Shown here piece by piece: positions 17,065-25,300 of a stretch of DNA of 48,190 nucleotides. How positions within the stretch are numbered: the first letter of the stretch is position 1; each line of letters opens with the position of its first letter. The stretch is taken from contig NZ_CADCWT010000010.1 in the NCBI RefSeq assembly GCF_902806485.1, positions 1 to 48,190 on the forward strand, written 5' to 3'. A model generated the notes under the pieces. It searched no databases. It saw only the letters and a program-made list of their open reading frames with translations, and was not told the DNA's origin. The stretch is from Candidatus Frankia alpina. GTDB taxonomy: Bacteria; Actinomycetota; Actinomycetes; Frankiales; Frankiaceae. The position numbers and the translations under genes are program-made.

Positions 17065-17343
17065 TCAGTGGCGCACCGGCCGACGGCCGTTCACGGCCCG
17101 GTAGATCAGCAGCGCGATGATCGCACCGATGATGGAACCGATCAGACCGGAGGGCTGGAACGCGCCCTCGTCGAAGTCGTGGCCGAACAGGAGGTAGCCG
17201 AGAAAGCCACCGATGAAGGAGCCGACAAGACCCAGGCCAATTGTCGCCGGAATGCTCAGCGCATCGCGACCCGGAACCACCAGGCGGGCGACTGCGCCGG
17301 CGATGAGCCCAAGAAGAATCATGGTGAGGATGAACCAGAGCAC
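17065..17343 (-). CDS. GlsB/YeaQ/YmgE-family small membrane protein
   Basis: The 92-residue protein has three membrane helices: LWFILTMILLGLIAGAVARL, IPATIGLGLVGSFIGGFLGY and SGLIGSIIGAIIALLIYR. The GLVGSFIGGFLGY and GSIIGAII glycine motifs are typical of the transglycosylase-associated/GlsB family. Members are envelope proteins induced by stress in other bacteria; the biochemical role is unknown. The GTG start at 17343 is chosen because GGAGG precedes it and the first helix begins at once. A longer frame upstream has no family similarity. The gene is monocistronic between two hairpins. Confidence 0.88.
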   Translation of the reverse strand: MLWFILTMILLGLIAGAVARLVVPGRDALSIPATIGLGLVGSFIGGFLGYLLFGHDFDEGAFQPSGLIGSIIGAIIALLIYRAVNGRRPVRH

Positions 17344-17463
17344 GGGAGCCTCCGCAAGTTTGCCGTGGCCGGCGGCGGTGCCGGGGTGCGCCGCTTTCCT
17401 GTTCGCCGGGGTGATCGCGGGATGTATCCCCGGCACGGCCCCAGTCAAACTGTCCGATTTCGC

Positions 17464-17507
17464 AAAAGGTTCCCGAGTGCTCGCGGGTAAGTAAGGTCGA
17501 ACCTTTT
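17464..17507 (-). terminator. Bidirectional-type hairpin after the siderophore-interacting operon
   Basis: AAAAGGTTC at 17464-17472 and GAACCTTTT at 17499-17507 are perfect inverted repeats with a 26-nt spacer. On the minus strand the stem ends in TTTT just after the stop at 17510. Confidence 0.65.
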
Positions 17508-17509
17508 GG

Positions 17510-17695
17510 TCACCCCGTGCGGCGTGGCGCGCGGGCCGACCACCGGCCGTCCTCGCGGCGTACCGCGATCGGGTGGTCGAAGCAGGCGCTGACCCGCTCG
17601 GTGGTCAGCACGTCGTCCGCCCGCCCGGACGCCAGCGCCCGCCCGCCGCGCACCAGGGCGACGCCCGCGCAGTGCAGCACCGGCGATTGTGTCAA
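17510..17695 (-). pseudogene. C-terminal stub of a siderophore ABC-transporter ATPase
   Basis: The 61 residues read VALVRGGRALASG, then LTTERVSACFDHPIAVRRED. That is how iron-siderophore ABC ATPases end, after the signature and H-loop. Walker A, signature and Walker B parts are all missing; a full protein is about 260-280 residues. The frame starts at a TTG that overlaps the stop of the siderophore-interacting protein, so the two would be co-translated. I interpret this as a deletion that joined the last fifth of the ATPase gene to the end of its neighbour. Confidence 0.65.
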
Positions 17696-18699
17696 TGCGG
17701 CCGTCCGTCGCCGCGGTCGCGCAGCGTGGCGCGCATCTCTCGGGCGGTGTCCTGCACGCGGCGCTTGAGGGGCCCGAGCGCGCCGCGCAGCCGGTCCCGG
17801 CGACCCTCGCCACCAGGCCCGGCGTCGCCGATCTCGCCCTCACCGAAGTCGTGGTCGGGATGGTCCGCCGTTCCCAGTCGCCAGTAGCCGCGGGTCGAGA
17901 CCTGGGCGCGGTCCAGTCCGGCGCCGAGGAGCTGCCGGCGGATCCGGCGCACCGCGGACGCCTCACAGGCGACCCAGGCGGCCGTGCCGGCGGGCAGGGC
18001 GGCCGTCGCGACGGACTCCGCGAGCGGCTCGCCGGCGGCCCGGGTGCCGCGGTGCAGCCAGGTGACCGTGGACGCCGCGCCGGCCGGCAGGTCGCGGCGG
18101 CGCCCGGCGTCGCGGACCTCCGCCAGCACCGTGACGGAAACCAGCGGGGGCAGTCGCTCGAGGACCGTCGCCAGCGCCGGCAGGCCGGTCTCGTCGGCGG
18201 CGAGCAGGTGATGGGTCGCCCCGGCGGGGACCTCGTACCCACCCCCCGGCCCGGCGATGGCGAGATGATGGTCCCCGGGCCGGGCGCCGGCCGCCCACCG
18301 CCCGGCCGGACCCTCCGCGTGCAGCATCATCTCGACGTCCAGCTCACCGGTGTCGGGGTCGAATCGTCGCGGGGTGTAGGTCCGCACCACCGGGCGGGGC
18401 TGTTCCGCGGGGAAGACCGGCCGCCCGTCCGGCCCCCAGGTCGGGACGGCCGGCTCCCGCTGCCCGTCGACCGGAAGGAAGATCTTGATGTGCTGCGCGG
18501 GTCGGGGCACGGCGAAGCCGGCCAGCGCGGGGCCGCCGACAGTCACGGTGACCATGTCGTCGGTCAGCGGGGTGACCCGCACGACCTGCACGCGCCGCGG
18601 GGCGGGGCGGGTGCGCCGTGGCCGCGGCGTGCCCTCACCCGGCGCCGGTCGCGCGGCGGGATCGAGTGGCCCGGACGGGTCGGATTCGGAGGTTGACAT
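17692..18699 (-). CDS. Siderophore-interacting protein (ViuB-like ferric-siderophore reductase)
   Basis: This 335-residue cytoplasmic flavoprotein carries the FAD-binding beta-barrel with the motif RTYTPRRFDPDTGELDVEM, then GPAGRWA, typical of the SIP/ViuB family. The NAD(P)-binding half includes HHLLAADETGLPALATVLE, WVACEASAVRRIRRQL and the terminal RGYWRLG block. These enzymes reduce ferric iron in imported siderophores so that iron is released. A long charged tail follows RGYWRLG and is longer than usual. The ATG overlaps the end of an AGGGAG stretch. The only downstream partner is an ABC-ATPase stub, so the original uptake operon is incomplete here. No iron-box-like site was seen upstream. 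Confidence 0.93.
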   Translation of the reverse strand: MSTSESDPSGPLDPAARPAPGEGTPRPRRTRPAPRRVQVVRVTPLTDDMVTVTVGGPALAGFAVPRPAQHIKIFLPVDGQREPAVPTWGPDGRPVFPAEQPRPVVRTYTPRRFDPDTGELDVEMMLHAEGPAGRWAAGARPGDHHLAIAGPGGGYEVPAGATHHLLAADETGLPALATVLERLPPLVSVTVLAEVRDAGRRRDLPAGAASTVTWLHRGTRAAGEPLAESVATAALPAGTAAWVACEASAVRRIRRQLLGAGLDRAQVSTRGYWRLGTADHPDHDFGEGEIGDAGPGGEGRRDRLRGALGPLKRRVQDTAREMRATLRDRGDGRPH

Positions 18700-18958
18700 C
18701 TCCCTCTATCCTGCCTTTCAAGACCGCGGGACCGGACGGCGGGTCCGTGCGCCCCGGTGCGACGACCGGCCCGGCGTCCGTGCGGTCGCACGCTTCGGCT
18801 ACCACTGCGGACGAAACTACCGAAATGCCGGGCAGTGCTCTGGCCTGCAGGCTGGGGATGGTGGCACCCGCCTCCTACCAGCCCGCACGGTGCCGGGCGT
18901 TGGCGCGTTGAGCCTGGCGATGGGCGAGCGCGGTTACCTGTCGGTCCGGGGGGCGCCG

Positions 18959-19789
18959 ATGACGTTGGGCGCCGGGGTCCGCCGGGCCCGCGCGCGCCGG
19001 TACCTGATGTGCCGGCCGACCTACTTCGACGTCCGCTACGCCATCAACCCGTGGATGGACCCGCGCCAGCCGGTCAACACCGACCGGGCCTGCGCGCAGT
19101 GGGAGACGTTGCGGGCGCTGTACCGCGACCTCGGCCACACCGTCGAGCTGATCGACCCGCTGCCGAGTCTGCCCGACATGGTCTACGCCGCCAACGGTGG
19201 GCTCGTCGTCGGCGGACGCGCGCTCGGGGTCCGGTTCCGCCATCCGGAACGCAGCGGCGAGCAGGAGCCCTACCTGCGGCGACTGGCGCGACTGGCCTCG
19301 GGCGGGGTGTACCGCCCGACGCTGGTCAACGAGGGCGAGGGCGAGGGCGACTTCCTGCCCGTCGGCGGGATGATCCTTGCCGGCACCGGGTTCCGGTCGG
19401 AGCGGGCGGCGCATGCCGAGGTGGCCCGCATCCTGTGCCGACCGGTGCACTCACTGCCCCTGGTGGACCCGCGCTTCTACCATCTGGACACGGCGCTGTG
19501 CGTCCTCGACGACGATCTCGTCGCCTACCTGCCGGCGGCCTTCGACGACGCCGGCCGCGGACTGCTCGCAGCCCTGTTCCCGGCTGCGATCAGGGTGAGC
19601 GAGGCCGACGCGGTGTCGTTCGGCCTCAACGCCGTCAGCGACGGGCGGCACGTGGTGCTCGCCGCCGCCGCCGAGGGGTTCGCGGCCGAGCTGCGCCACC
19701 GGGGGTTCGAGCCGATCGGGATCGAGTTCGATGAGCTGCGCCGCGGCGGCGGCGGGATCAAGTGCGCCCCCCTGGAGATCCAGTCCTGA
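18959..19789 (+). CDS. ddaH: Dimethylargininase / amidinotransferase-family hydrolase
   Basis: The 276-residue enzyme belongs to the guanidino-group-modifying superfamily. The catalytic residues are in place: an acidic pair in EGEGEGDF, His in FYHLDTAL, and the nucleophilic Cys in IKCAPLEI near the C-terminus. The N-terminal YLMCRPTYFDVRYAINPWM is characteristic of the actinobacterial group, which is often encoded beside ornithine aminotransferase and may feed arginine-type compounds into ornithine. DDAH hydrolyses methylated arginine to citrulline; the natural substrate here is not known. I prefer ATG 18959, behind a G-rich stretch, over the in-frame ATG 18920. The convergent neighbour is a broken aminotransferase, not ornithine aminotransferase. 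Confidence 0.85.
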   Translation: MTLGAGVRRARARRYLMCRPTYFDVRYAINPWMDPRQPVNTDRACAQWETLRALYRDLGHTVELIDPLPSLPDMVYAANGGLVVGGRALGVRFRHPERSGEQEPYLRRLARLASGGVYRPTLVNEGEGEGDFLPVGGMILAGTGFRSERAAHAEVARILCRPVHSLPLVDPRFYHLDTALCVLDDDLVAYLPAAFDDAGRGLLAALFPAAIRVSEADAVSFGLNAVSDGRHVVLAAAAEGFAAELRHRGFEPIGIEFDELRRGGGGIKCAPLEIQS

Positions 19790-19804
19790 GTAGACCGGTG
19801 GAGC

Positions 19805-20942
19805 TCACCCGGCCGCGGCCCGGCCGGCGAAAGCGCGGGCGAGGCGGGTCATCCCCTCGGCGATGCGCTCCGGGGACGTAGGCCACGTCGTGGGCGACCA
19901 CGGCGGGCAGCAGGGCGGTGGCGTCGTGGCCGGCGGGCAGCCGGGCCCAGACGAACATGCCACCCTCGGGCCGGTTCCAGGAGCTGCCGGCCGGCAGCGC
20001 CTCGGCGAGCCCGGCGAGCATCGCGTCGCGCCGCTGGCCGTACACCGCGCACATCCGCGCGATGTGGGCGTCGGGGTCCGCCTCGGCCAGGTAGCGGGCG
20101 GCGGCCGCCTGGTCGACGGTCGAGGTGTGCAGGTCCGCGGCCTGCTTGGCGATGACGCAGGCGCGGCGCAGCGGCGCCGGTGCGCGCAGCCAGCCCAGCC
20201 GCATGCCCGGGGCCATGGTCTTGGAGAAGCTGCCGAGCAGCACCGTGCGGTCGGCCGCGGCCGGATACGAGGCGATCCACGGCTGCGCCGTCCCCTCGTA
20301 GCGCAGCTCGCCGTAGGGGTCGTCCTCGACGATCCACAGGCCCTGGCGGGCGGCGATCTCGGCGACGGCGCGGCGGCGGTCCGCGGCCATGGTGCGGCTG
20401 GTGGGGTTCTGGAAGGTGGGCACCAGGTACAGCAGCCGGGGACGTTCCCGGGCGACGAGCTCGGCCAGCTGGTCGGGGAGGATCCCCTGGTCGTCGGTGG
20501 GGGCTGCGAGCACCCGAGCGCCGGCGAAGCCGAAGCACTGCAGCACGGCGAGGTAGGTCGGGTTCTCCACGACGACGGCGTCCCCGGGGTCGAGCAGGGC
20601 GCTGGCGAGCAGCGTCAGGGCCTGCTGGGAGCCGGTGGTGACCAGCAGCTCGTCGGGGTCCGTCGGCAGGCCGCGACGACCCAGGCGGGTGGCGACCGCC
20701 GCTCGCAGCTCGGGGTCCCCCTCGGTGGTGGAGTACTGCAGCACCCGCCGGGGCTCCTCGGTGAGTACCTGGTCGTAGGCGCGCCGGATGCCGGCGGCGT
20801 CGATCAGTTCGGGGGCCGGCAGGCCACCGGCGAACGAGATCACCTCCGGCCGGGCGGTCAGGGCGAGGATCTCGCGCACCGGGGAGGTGCGCACCGACCG
20901 GGCGCGGGCGGCGAGCGCGGGTGGGGCGGCGACGGTCGTCAT
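19805..20942 (-). pseudogene. PLP-dependent class I/II aminotransferase with deletion near the 3' end
   Basis: The first 350 residues are a normal fold-type I aminotransferase related to the 2-aminoadipate/MocR-like group: SFAGGLPAPELID, LVTTGSQQALTLL, the PLP-contact NPTSRTMAADRR, EDDPYGELRY, and the Schiff-base Lys in LLGSFSKTMAPGMRLGW. After AYVP (about 19870-19878) the reading goes out of frame. In another frame the expected end is present, ERIAEGMTRLARAFAG with a stop at 19805. About 20-25 residues are missing between them, including the Arg of the RLSF motif that holds the substrate carboxylate. The frame actually read runs on to 19758, into the 3' end of the neighbouring gene. Catalytic function is probably lost. 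Confidence 0.85.
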
Positions 20943-21422
20943 GACGGCGGGTCGACTCCGGTTCGGGTTCTAGGGACGGCCGCCCGGGGACCGGGTGGCG
21001 TGGCCGATGCCCCGCCCGTCGGCCGGGTCGCGGCGGCGGGCGGGACATCGAGGTTCCCGACGCCGGGCCGACCGTCTCGGCCGTGCCGGGAAACACCAAC
21101 GGGCATCCCCTCACAGGAACGTCCCATTCGAGGTGTCCCAACATCTGGATTGGTTCTCTCAGATGGCGAGCAACCGCATGCTATCGCGCCCGGACGCCCT
21201 GACGTCCGGGCAGGGCCGGCGAAGCCCGACCCGGTTCAGGCGTGAAGATCACTCTCGGTGACGCTGTGACTGGGAGCAACGAATCGTCGGTGAACCGTCA
21301 GTGGGTCCGGTGGAAGCAGAATGGAGTTGCTCGGTCAAGGGCCGTCCACACGACCCGAGCACGGAAAACCAAGGCCGGGCAGGACGAAACAGGCAATAAA
21401 GCGCAGACGGGGGGAAGTCGGC
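20943..21422. other. Long leader region upstream of the RiPP-like gene
   Basis: No credible gene. A perfect 9-bp hairpin (GCCCGGACG/CGTCCGGGC, loop of six) lies at 21188-21211. The 210 bases after it are less GC-rich than the surroundings and end with a strong GGGGGGAAG ribosome-binding site. The start of the minus-strand aminotransferase is at the left edge. Confidence 0.5.
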
Positions 21423-21623
21423 ATGAAGACTACATATGAGGCGCCGGAACTTCAGTCCCAGGGCACGTTCCGGCAGGCTACCGGTTTCGTCGCCTTCGGC
21501 GGCGGCTGGGGCGGCGGAGGTTGGAGCCGCTGGGGCGGCTGGGGCGGCGGAGGTTGGAGCCGCTGGGGCGGCTGGGGCGGCAGCTGGGGCGGAGGTTGGG
21601 GTGGTGGCGGCTGGGGCTGGTAG
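21423..21623 (+). CDS. RiPP-like precursor: lasso-type leader with Gly/Trp repeat core
   Basis: The peptide has 66 residues. The N-terminus MKTTYEAPELQSQGTFRQAT fits the lasso-peptide leader pattern Y-x2-P-x-L-x3-G-x-F-x3-T that is bound by RRE/B1 proteins. After TG the rest is almost only Gly and Trp: eleven Trp residues, the unit GGGGWSRWGGW twice in perfect tandem (residues 30-40 and 41-51), and a final WGW. Lasso cyclisation needs Asp or Glu at core position 7-9. None is present anywhere in the core, so an ordinary lasso ring cannot form. No cyclase, protease or RRE gene is in the window. The start is firm, with a strong purine-rich site a few bases upstream. It could be a lasso-like orphan, another RiPP type using the same leader, or a degenerate core. 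Confidence 0.75.
   Translation: MKTTYEAPELQSQGTFRQATGFVAFGGGWGGGGWSRWGGWGGGGWSRWGGWGGSWGGGWGGGGWGW
21510..21575 (+). repeat. 33-bp perfect tandem repeat in the RiPP-like core
   Basis: Two identical 33-bp units (21510-21542 and 21543-21575) each encode GGGGWSRWGGW. Identity at the synonymous level points to recent duplication or gene conversion. Confidence 0.9.
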
Positions 21624-21878
21624 CCCTCGGCCCGATCTCCACGGCACCTGACAATCCGGCGGTCGACCGGTCCCCGCGGCCGCCAGCCCAGGGGTGCGAC
21701 GCCCCACCATCACGACCCCCACCAACGGGGATCTCCCAGCAGCGAACGGGGTAGTGGCGAGCCGGCGAAGTCGTGCGGCCGTCGCCGCCCCTTCGTTCGT
21801 TGCGCCGCGCCGCCGGGGTCCCGGCCGAGCCGCGGGAGCCTGGCGGAGCCGGGGGAGACGGGGAGCAGGGGGAGTGGC

Positions 21879-23174
21879 ATGCGGATCGTCTGCGTCGGCG
21901 GTGGACCGGCAGGGTTCTACTTCGCGATCTCAACGAAGCTGCGCAATCCAGCTCACGACGTCACGGTGATCGAACGTGACCCGCCGGGAGCCACCTACGG
22001 CTGGGGGGTCGTCTACTGGGACAACCTGCTGGACGTCTTCTTCCGTAACGACCCGCCCAGCGCGCGCGACATCCGGGCACAGTCCACCCTCTGGCAGGAG
22101 CAGCGCATCAGCGTCGCGGGGGCGGGCGCGGCCCACCTCGCCGGATACGGTTTCAGCATGCAGCGGGCGGCGCTGCTCGAGATCCTCGCGCGGCGCGCCA
22201 TCGAGCTCGGGGTCAGCGTGGAATACCGCCACGAAGTCGACGATCTGCATCCGTATGCCGACGCCGACCTGATCGTGGCCGCCGACGGCGCGAACAGCCG
22301 GGTGCGTCAGGCGGCCGGCGACGCGTTCGGGACCAGTGCCACGACCGGCAGCAACCCCTACATCTGGTTGGGGACGGACCGGATTCTCGACAGTTTCGCC
22401 TTCGCCTTCGAGCGGACCCCGGCGGGTTGGATCTGGTGCCACGCCTACCCGTCCAGCGCGGGCCTGAGCACGTGCATCGTGGAAAGCACCCGGCGGACCT
22501 GGGAGGGGCTCGGCTTCGACGAGCGTGGTGACGTGGACACGCTGCGGGAGCTGGAGAAGATCTTCGCCGAGCCGTTGGACGGCCATGCGCTCATCAGCCA
22601 GTGCCGCGGCACGACCGCGCGCTGGCAGCGTTTCACCGAGATCACCAACGAGCGCTGGTACCACGACAACGTCGTGCTGCTCGGCGACGCCGCCCACACG
22701 ACCCACTTCACCCTGGGGTCCGGGACGGCGTTGGCGATCGTCGACGCGGTCATGCTCGCCCAGATCCTCCACGACAACGGCGACGATCTGACCGCCGCGC
22801 TGCGGTCGTTCGACGTCCGGGGCCGCAGGGCGCTGCATCCGGTGCAGGCGGCGGCGCGGACCAGCATGGCCTGGTTCGAGCAGGCGGACTGTTATCTCGA
22901 CCACGACGTCGACCAAGGCGTCGGTGATGGCGCCGGTGACGGCGGCGACCCGGGCGCGGTGTCGTTTGCCTACGCGATGGCGGGACGCCACGGCCCTCAG
23001 CCGCCATGGCGCTACCAGGTGCACCGCGCCATCCAGGTCCCCGCTGTCCGCCGGGCGCTACGCGGTCTGCACGCGGGCGGCCGGCGGTGGTTGGCCCGCC
23101 GCCGGGGTGAGTCGACACCGCGGCGGGCCGATGCCGTGCGGACGAGCGGCGCGGCTCCGCGCTCGCCAGGCTGA
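21879..23174 (+). CDS. FAD-dependent monooxygenase (VioD / anthraniloyl-CoA hydroxylase-like)
   Basis: The 431-residue enzyme begins with the Rossmann motif VCVGGGPAGFYFAI and has the second FAD signature LLGDAAHTTHFTLGSGTALA. The segment TYGWGVVYWDNLL and the overall order resemble the N-terminal hydroxylase half of anthraniloyl/salicylyl-CoA 5-hydroxylases and VioD, which act on aromatic rings including tryptophan-derived ones. The ATG follows GGGGGAG. It starts 255 bp after the RiPP-like gene on the same strand, so co-transcription is possible but not shown. The last 60 residues are Arg-rich and unusual. In related two-domain enzymes an OYE-type domain follows in the same protein; here OYE genes are the next neighbours but on the other strand. 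The substrate is unknown. Confidence 0.82.
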   Translation: MRIVCVGGGPAGFYFAISTKLRNPAHDVTVIERDPPGATYGWGVVYWDNLLDVFFRNDPPSARDIRAQSTLWQEQRISVAGAGAAHLAGYGFSMQRAALLEILARRAIELGVSVEYRHEVDDLHPYADADLIVAADGANSRVRQAAGDAFGTSATTGSNPYIWLGTDRILDSFAFAFERTPAGWIWCHAYPSSAGLSTCIVESTRRTWEGLGFDERGDVDTLRELEKIFAEPLDGHALISQCRGTTARWQRFTEITNERWYHDNVVLLGDAAHTTHFTLGSGTALAIVDAVMLAQILHDNGDDLTAALRSFDVRGRRALHPVQAAARTSMAWFEQADCYLDHDVDQGVGDGAGDGGDPGAVSFAYAMAGRHGPQPPWRYQVHRAIQVPAVRRALRGLHAGGRRWLARRRGESTPRRADAVRTSGAAPRSPG

Positions 23175-23223
23175 CGTCTGCCCGGCGTCGACTCGGGCAG
23201 GTGATCCGCAGGGACGCCTGCCC

Positions 23224-23285
23224 CGGTTCCGTGGAACATGAACATCAAGATTGTCAGGCTCTGGCGGTGGGGTGTGGTTCCGCGC
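23224..23285. repeat. Dispersed intergenic repeat, copy 2 (between convergent genes)
   Basis: It opens CGGTTCCGTGGAACATG and closes GGGGTGTGGTTCCGCGC, matching the copy at 4316-4365 at both ends with a longer middle. Like that copy it lies exactly between two convergent gene ends. Confidence 0.55.
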
Positions 23286-23298
23286 AGCCTCGGGCGAC

Positions 23299-25300
23299 TC
23301 AGAGCAGGACGCCGACCCGGTCGCCCTCGAGGATGGCGGCGTGCGCGCGCCGTGGGGCCAGGCAGTCACCGATTCGGTGTAGCTCGAACGGGGCATCCGC
23401 CCGCAGCGCGGACCACAGCGCGTCGTGCGCTCGGGGAGGTTCGGTGTGCACGACCCAGTCCACCGTGTGGTGCCGCATCGCCCCGGTGGGATGGTGCGTC
23501 ACGTTCACCGTCAGCCCGCTGGCGTCACCGGTCTGCCCGCGGTCACCTGGCGCACCGGACGGTTCGGAGCCCGTCACGACGAGGTCGCCGGCCTGCCGGA
23601 TGCCCAGGGCGGCCGCGCGTCGGTTCCACCGCTCCAGATCCAGGGTGAGACCGAGATCCTGGCCGACGACCATCGCGTCACTGATCACCGTCACGTCGGC
23701 GCCGCGGGCGGCGAGCAGCTCCGCCACCGAGGGGGCCTGGTGGAAGCCGGTGGCGTCCACCACAAGCACCCGCCCGTGCGGGCGGGCCGCGCCGCTCAGA
23801 ACCTCCCGCACACCGACGATCCGTGGATCTTCACCCGCCCAGCCGGGCCGGACCGGCCGGGCCCCGGTGGCCAGGACGACGGCGTCGGGTTCGCCGGCGC
23901 GCAGCAGGTCGGTGTCGGCGACGGTGCCCAGCAGCACCTCGACGCCGAGCCCGCCCAGGCGGGCGGCGAGATCGTCGACCAGTGTGCGTAGCCCGCCCCG
24001 GCCCGGCAGCCGAGAGGCGAGCAGCACCTGGCCGCCGAGCCGGTCGCCACGCTCGACGACGGTGACGCGGTGGCCGCGCCCGGCCGCGATGACGGCGGCC
24101 CGCAGGCCACCCGGGCCGCCCCCCACGACGTACACCCGCCGCCCGCGTCGGCGCGGCGGTGCCAGCATCACCGCCTCCCGGCCCGCCCTCGGGTTGACCA
24201 GGCAGCCCAGCCAGCGGTTGCGGCCCGTCCGGCCCACGCACTCCTGGTTGCAGGCCACACAGGTGCCGCCTTCGCCCCGGCCGTCCTCGCTCCGAGCGCC
24301 CGTTCGGGCTGCCGCGGCGAAGGCAGGGTCGGCGATCTGGCCGCGGACCACCCCGACGAGATCGGCCTGGCCGGCGGCCAGGACCAGTTCGGCCTGCGCC
24401 AGGTCGGTGAACCTGCCGACGGCGACGACCGGCAGGTCGACCGCGGCCCTGATCGCCGCGGCGATGTGCGCCGCGTAGCCCGGGCGGACCTGCATGCTCG
24501 GCACGATCAGCGGCAGCGTCGAGGTGGCCACGCCGATGGCCGTGTTGAGGTAGTCGACCAAGCCGGTGGCGTCGACCATCGCCGCGACCGCGACCGCCTC
24601 GTCGAGGGTGATGCCCCCCTCGATCCCGTCGTCGCCGCAGAGCCGCACCCCCAGGACCCGGCCGGGCCCGATCGCCGCCCGCACCGCATCGATGATCTCC
24701 AGTAGCAGCCGAGCCCGGTTCGCGAGCGGGCCGCCGTAACGGTCGGTGCGCCGGTTCGTGGTCGGCGCCAGGAATCCGCGGATCAGGGAGCTGTGCGAAC
24801 ACTGCACCTCGACGCCGTCGAAGCCGCCCGCCGCGGCGTGCGTGGCTGCCCGGGTGAAACCGGCGACCACCTCGGCGATCTCGGCCTCCGTCATTGCCTT
24901 GGGGACCTCACGGAACATCGGGTCCGCCACCGCGCTCGGCGCCCACACGGGCAGCCGGGTGTAGATCGAGGAGGACTGCCCGCCGTTGTGGTTGAGCTGG
25001 GCGAGGACCAGCACCCCGTGCGCGTGGACCGCGTCGGCGATCCGCCGCAGACCGGGGACCACCGCCGGATCGAAACCGCGGATCATCTTCTCGTAGGGGC
25101 GGTCGCCCGGATGGGTGGTGAGCTCCTCGGTGATGACCAGCCCTGTTCCACCGGCCGCCCGGGCGGCGTAGTAGGCGGCGTGGCGCGCGTTCGGCAGACC
25201 CTCGTCGGCGTAGTTGGTCAGGTGCGCGCAGAACACGATCCGGTTGGGCAATATCAGCGGCCCGATCTGTCGCGGGGTGAACAGCCCTGGCGGTTCACTC
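23299..25300 (-). CDS. FadH/OYE-family oxidoreductase, mycofactocin-associated type (second gene)
   Basis: About 665 residues form an FMN TIM barrel plus an FAD/NAD(P) domain, like 2,4-dienoyl-CoA reductase. The barrel starts GLFTPRQIGPLILPNRIVF and contains QLNHNGGQSS and the TNRRTDRYGG block. A [4Fe-4S] site Cys-x2-Cys-x3-Cys-x11-Cys (CVACNQECVG) follows, then YVVGGGPGGLRAA for FAD. Gene pairs of this type are known in actinobacteria as accessory mycofactocin-system oxidoreductases 1 and 2. No stop separates this protein from the preceding one: the frame runs on upstream through a Pro/Gly-rich linker into the rest of gene 1. The start is therefore uncertain. AAGGAGG at 25356-25362 touches an ATG that is out of frame. 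The 3' end is normal (EGDRVGVLL). Confidence 0.82.

Noticed and set aside
21321..21422. Longer N-terminus for the RiPP-like precursor
   Set aside because: The strong ribosome-binding site and the family-typical MKTTYEAP start at 21423 exclude the extension.
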